DNA from: Eubacterium sp. AF22-8LB
GTDB lineage: Bacteria > Bacillota_I > Bacilli_A > Erysipelotrichales > Erysipelotrichaceae
Length of the DNA: 35,251 nucleotides
Assembly: GCF_003458715.1 (NCBI RefSeq)
Contig: NZ_QRVI01000023.1
Coordinates: 1 to 35,251 of the forward strand
Direction: 5' to 3'
The position numbers and the translations under genes were made by a program. Numbering within the stretch: position 1 is the stretch's first letter; each line of letters starts with the position of its first letter. The notes beneath the pieces are model-generated. The model worked only from the letters and a program-made list of their open reading frames with translations. It was not told where the DNA came from and made no database searches. Positions 30,576 through 35,251 of this stretch are shown here, one piece after another.

Positions 30576-30761
30576 ATGGCAAAGAAATCAATGATTAACA
30601 AACAACAGCGTCCTCAAAAATTTAAAGTTCGTGAGTACACTCGTTGTGAACGTTGTGGTCGTCCACACTCTGTATTAAGAAAATACAAATTATGTCGTAT
30701 TTGCTTCCGTGAATTGGCTTACAAAGGTCAAATTCCTGGAGTTAAAAAGGCTAGTTGGTAA
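30576..30761 (+). CDS. rpsN: 30S ribosomal protein S14, zinc-binding type
   Basis: Short (61-residue) zinc form of S14, with Cys-x2-Cys-x12-Cys-x2-Cys (CERC at about residue 24, CRIC at about 40) typical of thermophiles and many Bacillota. It is the ancestral form encoded in the spc operon. The C-terminus GQIPGVKKASW is standard. The zinc form implies that ribosome assembly here depends on zinc. Confidence 0.97.
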   Translation: MAKKSMINKQQRPQKFKVREYTRCERCGRPHSVLRKYKLCRICFRELAYKGQIPGVKKASW

Positions 30762-30776
30762 GGAGGTATATTGCAT

Positions 30777-31172
30777 ATGATTATGACTGATCCTATTGCG
30801 GATATGCTGACTAGAATCCGCAATGCTTTGCAACAGAAGCATGCCTCTGTCAGTATGCCAGCGAGCAATGAAAAGAAAGCAATTGCTCAAATTTTGAAAA
30901 ATGAAGGTTTCATCGTAGACTTCAACGTTGAAGGCGATGTTAAGAAAACTTTGAACATTGAATTGAAATACGGACCTAACAATGAAAAAGTTATTAGCGG
31001 TTTACGTCGTATTTCTAAACCTGGTCTTCGTGTTTACGCTAAAGTAGAAAACTTACCTAGCGTATTAAACGGATTAGGAATTGCAATCATTTCTACAAGC
31101 AATGGAATGATGACTGACAAAGAAGCAAGAAAGAACCACTTAGGTGGAGAAGTTATTGCTTACGTTTGGTAA
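30777..31172 (+). CDS. rpsH: 30S ribosomal protein S8
   Basis: Primary binder of central 16S rRNA; in E. coli it represses the spc operon. I start at the ATG at 30777 (131 residues, MIMTDPIADMLTRIRNA), 10 nt after AAGGAGG; a reading from TTG 30771 adds two residues and is unlikely. The C-terminal STSNGMMTDKEARKNHLGGE is the conserved rRNA-binding part. Confidence 0.97.
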   Translation: MIMTDPIADMLTRIRNALQQKHASVSMPASNEKKAIAQILKNEGFIVDFNVEGDVKKTLNIELKYGPNNEKVISGLRRISKPGLRVYAKVENLPSVLNGLGIAIISTSNGMMTDKEARKNHLGGEVIAYVW

Positions 31173-31197
31173 TAAATATATAGGAGGATAAAACGTA

Positions 31198-31743
31198 ATG
31201 TCACGTATCGGGAATAAACTGATTACCGTTCCTGCTGGAGTTACTGTTGAAGTAGCTGCTGGGAATGAGGTGACTGTTAAAGGACCTAAGGGTTCTTTAA
31301 CACGTACATTCTCTTCTTTGATGGAAATCCACGTAGAAGAAAATGTTGTCACTGTAAAACGTCCAAATGACGATAAACACACTAAACAATTACACGGAAC
31401 AACTCGTGCATTGTTACACAACATGGTAGTTGGTGTATCTGAAGGATTCACTAAAGACTTAGAATTAGTTGGTATCGGATTCCGTACAGCAATGAAAGGA
31501 AACGTATTAACTATGAACGTTGGATATTCTCACCCAGTTGAGATGCCAGTTAAAGAAGGCTTAGAAGTAACTTGTCCAACTGCTACAACTATCAAAGTTG
31601 CAGGTATCGATAAACAAGAAGTTGGAGAATTTGCAGCAAATGTTCGTGCTGTTCGTAAACCAGAACCTTACAAAGGAAAAGGTATTCGCTATGTTGGTGA
31701 AATCATCCGTCGTAAGGAAGGTAAAACAGCAGGTAAGAAATAG
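31198..31743 (+). CDS. rplF: 50S ribosomal protein L6
   Basis: Two-domain protein at the base of the L7/L12 stalk. The 181 residues show SRIGNKLITVPAGV at the start, VKGPKGSLTRTF, and the C-terminal signature PEPYKGKGIRYVGEII near residue 155. Confidence 0.98.
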   Translation: MSRIGNKLITVPAGVTVEVAAGNEVTVKGPKGSLTRTFSSLMEIHVEENVVTVKRPNDDKHTKQLHGTTRALLHNMVVGVSEGFTKDLELVGIGFRTAMKGNVLTMNVGYSHPVEMPVKEGLEVTCPTATTIKVAGIDKQEVGEFAANVRAVRKPEPYKGKGIRYVGEIIRRKEGKTAGKK

Positions 31744-31764
31744 TAGTGGGAAAGGAGATCAAAA

Positions 31765-32121
31765 ATGTTTACTAAAGTATCACGTAATGAAACTCGTGTA
31801 CGTCGCCACAAACGTGTACGTACAAAAATTAGCGGAACTCCAGAATGCCCACGTTTATGCGTATTCAGAAGTAACGCACACATCCATGTACAAATCATTG
31901 ATGATGTTAACCAAAACACATTGGTCAGTGCTTCAAGTGTTGACATGAAATTAGAAAATGGTGGTAACGTGGAAGCAGCTCGTTTGGTAGGAACTGAAAT
32001 TGCTAAGCGCGCACTAGAAAAGAATATTAAAGAGGTTGTATTTGACCGTGGTGGATATGTTTACGCAGGTCGTGTACAGGCTTTAGCAGAAGCAGCTCGT
32101 GAAGCTGGCTTAGAATTTTAG
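31765..32121 (+). CDS. rplR: 50S ribosomal protein L18
   Basis: 5S rRNA-binding protein of the central protuberance. The 118 residues have the Arg/Lys-rich N-terminus (RRHKRVRTKISGTPECPRL) and the ending FDRGGYVYAGRVQALAEAAREAGL, both standard. Ribosome binding site AAAGGAG. Confidence 0.98.
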   Translation: MFTKVSRNETRVRRHKRVRTKISGTPECPRLCVFRSNAHIHVQIIDDVNQNTLVSASSVDMKLENGGNVEAARLVGTEIAKRALEKNIKEVVFDRGGYVYAGRVQALAEAAREAGLEF

Positions 32122-32132
32122 GAGGTCGCACA

Positions 32133-32642
32133 ATGGCAATGGATAGAAAACCAAAAAGAGACCAAAAAGAATTTGAAGAACAAGTAATCTCTATCAACCG
32201 TGTAACTAAAGTAGTTAAAGGTGGACGTCGTTTCCGTTTTGCTGCATTAGTTGTAGTTGGAGATCGTAAAGGCCGTGTTGGTATTGGTACAGGAAAAGCT
32301 AACGAAGTTCCTGATGCAATCAAAAAGGCTGTTGAAGATGCTAAGAAAAACATCTTCACTGTACCAGTAATTGGTACAACAATCCCTCACGAAATTACTG
32401 GTAGATATGGTGCAGGATCTGTATACATGCGTCCAGCTATCGAGGGTACTGGTGTTATCGCCGGTGGTGCAACTCGTGCAATCCTTGAGTTAGCAGGTAT
32501 CAGTGATATCTTAACTAAATGTTTAGGATCACGTACAAAGATCAACGTTGTTCGTGCAACAGTTGATGCATTACAAAACTTAAGAACTGTAGAAAGCGTA
32601 GCTGCGCTTCGTGGTAAGAAGCCAGAAGAAATTCGCGGGTAA
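32133..32642 (+). CDS. rpsE: 30S ribosomal protein S5
   Basis: Fidelity protein at the mRNA entrance. The double-stranded-RNA-binding-like N domain carries RVTKVVKGGRRFRFAALVVVGD, and the C domain has GAGSVYMRPAIEGTGVIAGGATRA. Length 169 is normal. rplO follows after only 15 nt, leaving no room for rpmD, which usually sits here. Confidence 0.98.
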   Translation: MAMDRKPKRDQKEFEEQVISINRVTKVVKGGRRFRFAALVVVGDRKGRVGIGTGKANEVPDAIKKAVEDAKKNIFTVPVIGTTIPHEITGRYGAGSVYMRPAIEGTGVIAGGATRAILELAGISDILTKCLGSRTKINVVRATVDALQNLRTVESVAALRGKKPEEIRG

Positions 32643-32657
32643 TAGGAGGTAAATCAG

Positions 32658-33095
32658 ATGAAATTACATACAATGAATTTAGCCGAAACTCGCACAGAAC
32701 GTAACCGTGTAGGTCGTGGACCTGGAAGCGGAAACGGAAAAACAAGCGGTCGTGGACAAAAAGGTCAAAAATCAAGATCAGGTGGAGGAGTTCGCCTAGG
32801 TTTTGAAGGTGGTCAAACACCATTAGCAAGACGTTTACCAAAACGTGGATTCACTAACTTCAACCGTAAAGAATATGCTATCGTTAACGTTGAAACTTTA
32901 AATGCATTTGAAGATGGTGCAACAGTTAATGCAGCTGCTTTAATTGAAGCTGGTGTGATTAAAAAAGAACTTTCTGGACTTAAAGTTTTAGGTAACGGTG
33001 AGTTAACTAAAAAATTAACTGTACAAGCAGTTAAGTTCTCTAAGTCAGCTCAAGAAGCTATTGAAAAAGCAGGCGGAAAAGTAGAGGTTCTATAA
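32658..33095 (+). CDS. rplO: 50S ribosomal protein L15
   Basis: Late-assembly protein with a long Gly/Arg-rich N-terminal tail (RVGRGPGSGNGKTSGRGQKG) that threads into 23S rRNA, and a globular C-terminal domain (LSGLKVLGNGELTKKLTVQA). 145 residues. It directly follows rpsE (rpmD absent) and precedes secY by 1 nt. Confidence 0.98.
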   Translation: MKLHTMNLAETRTERNRVGRGPGSGNGKTSGRGQKGQKSRSGGGVRLGFEGGQTPLARRLPKRGFTNFNRKEYAIVNVETLNAFEDGATVNAAALIEAGVIKKELSGLKVLGNGELTKKLTVQAVKFSKSAQEAIEKAGGKVEVL

Positions 33096-33096
33096 T

Positions 33097-34392
33097 ATGG
33101 CAGGCAAGATAAAGGCAATGTGGACGAATAAGGATATCCGTAATAGGATCCTATTCACCCTATTTGCCTTTCTTGTCTATCGTTTGGGATCAGCAATTAC
33201 TGTACCTGATGTAAATACAACAGATTTAGTAAATGGTATTGGAGAAAACTCATTGTTCGCAATGTTGAATCTATTAGGAGGTGGAGGACTTGAACAGTTC
33301 TCTGTCTTCGCTTTAGGTGTTACTCCATATATTACAGCTTCTATCATTATTCAGTTATTAAGTATGGATGTTATTCCTCATTTAACTGAGCTTAGTAAAG
33401 CTGGAGCAAATGGTCGTAAAACTTTAGACAAGTATACTAGATATCTTGCGGTCGTGTTTGCCTTTGTGCAATCATTCTCTTTGGTATACGGTTTTTCTAA
33501 AACATATACTGGATTGATTGTCGGCGGTGTTACAATCAGTAAGATTTTATATATTGCAACAATATTTGCGGCAGGAAGTATGTTTTTAGTTTGGATTGGT
33601 GACCAGATTTCAATGAAAGGTATTGGAAATGGTATTTCCATGGTAATTATGGCTGGTATTGTTGGACGTATGCCACAACAATTTTCTAGCGCATGGTCAA
33701 GTTTAATTACAGGTGAGTCTGCGCCTACCTATGGAGCTTGGTTATTTGCTGCATATATATTAGTATATTTATTAATTATTATCTTTGTTACGTTAATTAA
33801 TACGGCTGAAAGAAGAATTCCAATTCAATATACATCAAGTTCAATTTCTTTGAGTAGACCAAGTGAAGCAAACTATTTGCCATTAAAGGTCAATTCTGCA
33901 AGTGTAATTCCGGTTATCTTTGCAAGTTCATTGATGATGGCACCAATTCAAATTGCTTCATTCTTCCCATCAAATGATTTCATTAAAGAAATGCAAAAAT
34001 GGTTAGGATTGCAAACTTGGTATTCACTTGTGATTTATGTATTATTGATTTTATTCTTTACATTCTTCTACACAAAGATGCAAATCAATCCGGAAAAAGT
34101 TGCTGAAAATTTAGGTAAATCAGGTTCTTATATTCCAAGTGTTCGTCCAGGTACGGAAACAAAAGATTATATTAATCGTGTATTATCTAGAATTACAGTT
34201 TTAGGTTCAGTAGCATTAGCTATCATTGCTGTTATGCCACATATCATGCCACTTATTTGGCCTGATCTTCCAAACTCAATGGCTTTGGGAGGAACAGGAA
34301 TGATCATTGTTGTTGGTGTTGCTATTGAAACAGTACGTCAAGTACAAGGATTAATTACTCAAAAATCTTACAAGAAATATTACGAAGATTAA
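33097..34392 (+). CDS. secY: Protein translocase subunit SecY
   Basis: Channel of the general secretion system, in the inner membrane. The 431 residues form ten membrane helices; FTLFAFLVYRLGSAITVPDV marks helix 1, the plug region NLLGGGGLEQFSVFALGVTPYI follows, and the large cytosolic loops for ribosome and SecA contact are near residues 235-255 and 340-360 (PSVRPGTETKDYINRVLSR). The start lies 1 nt after the rplO stop with a modest AGAGG site, so it relies on coupling. Confidence 0.98.
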   Translation: MAGKIKAMWTNKDIRNRILFTLFAFLVYRLGSAITVPDVNTTDLVNGIGENSLFAMLNLLGGGGLEQFSVFALGVTPYITASIIIQLLSMDVIPHLTELSKAGANGRKTLDKYTRYLAVVFAFVQSFSLVYGFSKTYTGLIVGGVTISKILYIATIFAAGSMFLVWIGDQISMKGIGNGISMVIMAGIVGRMPQQFSSAWSSLITGESAPTYGAWLFAAYILVYLLIIIFVTLINTAERRIPIQYTSSSISLSRPSEANYLPLKVNSASVIPVIFASSLMMAPIQIASFFPSNDFIKEMQKWLGLQTWYSLVIYVLLILFFTFFYTKMQINPEKVAENLGKSGSYIPSVRPGTETKDYINRVLSRITVLGSVALAIIAVMPHIMPLIWPDLPNSMALGGTGMIIVVGVAIETVRQVQGLITQKSYKKYYED

Positions 34393-34411
34393 TATCTTCA
34401 GGAGAATAGAT

Positions 34412-35062
34412 ATGAATATATTTATTATGGGTGCTCCTGGATCTGGTAAAGGTACATTCTCTACAAAAATCAAAGAAGAATTTAACTTAAACCACATTTC
34501 TACAGGAGATATCTTCCGTGCAAATATTGCCGGAGGAACTGAATTAGGTCTACAAGCAAAAGCTTATTCAGAAAAAGGACTATTAGTTCCTGATGAAATC
34601 ACAAACAAAATGGTTAAGGATTACTTAAACACTTTGGAAGATAAAAAGAATGGATATTTATTAGATGGATATCCAAGAACTTTGGCTCAAGCTAAAGCTT
34701 TTGAAGAAATGACAGAAGGAACTGACTTAGCAGTTGAAAAAATTGTTTATATGGATGTTCCATTTGACGAATTAACTCGTCGTATTACAGGTCGTCGTAC
34801 TTGTAAAAAATGTGGAGAAATCTACAACATCTATTCAAAACCATCAAAAGTTGAAGGTGTATGTGATGTTTGCGGTGGAGAATTATCACAACGTAAAGAT
34901 GACAACGAAGAAAGCTTAAAGGTTCGTTTAGATGAATATGCAAAAAATACTGAACCAGTAATTGCATATTATGAAGAAAAAAATATGGTTTCTAAAATTG
35001 ACGCGTCAAAATCTATGGAAGAAATTTGGCCAGAATTAAAAGAAGCCTTGAAAAACAAGTAA
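34412..35062 (+). CDS. adk: Adenylate kinase, zinc-type lid
   Basis: Equilibrates AMP, ADP and ATP. The P-loop GAPGSGKGTFSTK is at residues 7-19; the DGYPRTLAQAKAFE AMP-side motif is near 85. The lid domain has a Cys-x2-Cys-x16-Cys-x2-Cys zinc site (CKKC and CDVC, residues ~130-153), the long 'Gram-positive' form. Length 216 is standard. Ribosome binding site AGGAG. It ends the secY-adk segment; map and infA, usually next, are not here. Confidence 0.98.
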   Translation: MNIFIMGAPGSGKGTFSTKIKEEFNLNHISTGDIFRANIAGGTELGLQAKAYSEKGLLVPDEITNKMVKDYLNTLEDKKNGYLLDGYPRTLAQAKAFEEMTEGTDLAVEKIVYMDVPFDELTRRITGRRTCKKCGEIYNIYSKPSKVEGVCDVCGGELSQRKDDNEESLKVRLDEYAKNTEPVIAYYEEKNMVSKIDASKSMEEIWPELKEALKNK

Positions 35063-35076
35063 GTTGCGCTTATAAT
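35048..35076 (+). promoter_or_regulatory. Promoter before rpmJ
   Basis: TTGAAA (35048-35053, inside adk), 17-bp spacer, TATAAT (35071-35076): near-consensus. The predicted start is near 35083. The -10 lies across the left arm and loop of the adk hairpin. It would separate rpmJ and the following alpha-operon genes from the upstream ribosomal genes. Confidence 0.65.
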
Positions 35077-35092
35077 ATATAAGCGCAACTTT
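35061..35092 (+). terminator. Hairpin after adk, probable partial terminator
   Basis: AAGTTGCGCTTAT (35061-35073) and ATAAGCGCAACTT (35079-35091) are perfect 13-bp arms around a 5-nt loop, but only three Ts follow. Strong stem, weak U-tract: likely a partial stop or 3' end protector. Confidence 0.6.
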
Positions 35093-35107
35093 GCTTGCGA
35101 TTTATAC

Positions 35108-35175
35108 ATTCACGTTTCTGTTAAAATCCGCATGTACACATACGCATTTTAGCAGGGCCATTAAAATACGTGAAT
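35108..35175 (+). promoter_or_regulatory. Structured leader of rpmJ
   Basis: An outer stem ATTCACGT/ACGTGAAT (35108-35115 with 35168-35175) encloses an inner stem CTGTTAAAAT/ATTTTAGCAG (35118-35127 with 35146-35155, one T-G pair). The 3' side has an unpaired AGGGCCATTAAAAT bulge. The structure ends about 7 nt before the AGGAGG ribosome binding site. It looks like a ribosomal-protein-binding leader; the ligand is unknown. Confidence 0.55.
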
Positions 35176-35196
35176 CATTACGTAGGAGGAAGAAAG

Positions 35197-35251
35197 ATGA
35201 AAGTAAGACCATCTGTTAAACCAATCTGCGACAAGTGTCGAGTAATTCGAC
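35197..35251 (+). CDS. rpmJ: 50S ribosomal protein L36 (partial, cut by window end)
   Basis: The first 18 codons read MKVRPSVKPICDKCRVIR, the start of the zinc-binding L36 (first Cys-x2-Cys pair visible). TAGGAGGA precedes the ATG. The remaining ~19 codons are outside the window. Next in order would normally be rpsM, rpsK, rpoA and rplQ. Confidence 0.95.
   Translation, partial: MKVRPSVKPICDKCRVIR

Noticed and set aside
1..35251. CRISPR array, phage, transposon, tRNA genes or toxin-antitoxin pair
   Set aside because: I found no direct-repeat array, transposase or integrase reading frame, terminal repeats, cloverleaf pattern or small paired toxin genes.

Overview
The window looks like a chromosomal segment of a low-GC, fermentative member of the Bacillota (Firmicutes). 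It is most like the gut Erysipelotrichia, though that class-level placement is inference. The signs are AT-rich codon use, strong AGGAGG ribosome binding sites, a zinc-type S14, zinc-type L36 and adenylate kinase, an M-box and a THF riboswitch, and an S10-spc ribosomal operon without rpmD. I see no phage, transposon, CRISPR array or tRNA.

Layout. The 3' end of a 5S rRNA opens the window (1-43), so an rRNA operon ends here. Next come the lower-glycolysis pair pfkA-pyk (261-2662); a convergent two-gene ABC exporter of the MacB/FtsX type with a long coiled coil (2713-6664, minus); tandem DegV/FakB fatty-acid-binding paralogues (6756-8473); ung (minus) back to back with folC (8522-10378); marR and a flavoredoxin-rubredoxin fusion (10430-11537); folT under a THF riboswitch (11552-12307, minus); an orphan oligopeptide-binding lipoprotein (12324-14030, minus); pta (14285-15256); mgtE under an M-box (15342-17008, minus); a LysR regulator divergent from azlCD (17037-19009); a methyltransferase (minus); a group made of SGNH hydrolase, MocA-type oxidoreductase, GH25 lysozyme and prolyl aminopeptidase (19937-23769); and the S10-spc ribosomal operon from rpsJ to adk with the start of rpmJ (24103-35251).

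How it works together. The metabolic genes fit sugar fermentation to acetate (PfkA, Pyk, Pta). Rex-like palindromes lie upstream of both pfkA and pta. Folate supply is represented by FolC and the THF-controlled importer FolT. Magnesium uptake is under M-box control.

The most interesting material is regulatory. (1) The THF riboswitch has a visible expression platform: a 16-bp helix hides the folT ribosome binding site, and an 8-nt alternative pairing links it to aptamer stem P3. (2) rpsJ appears to have two promoters, each followed at a similar distance by a copy of a 22-nt element (19/22 identical), and the downstream promoter carries a perfect 8-bp inverted repeat in its spacer. (3) Promoter hexamers repeatedly sit inside the terminator of the gene upstream (folC/marR, oppA/folT, pip/rpsJ, adk/rpmJ). 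(4) folC appears to be transcribed from its own start codon. (5) A short ORF with a consensus ribosome binding site lies between the M-box and mgtE and overlaps mgtE out of frame. (6) rpmD, and map plus infA, are missing from their usual places in the ribosomal operon. No wholly new multi-gene system is evident; the novelty lies in these leaders and promoters.
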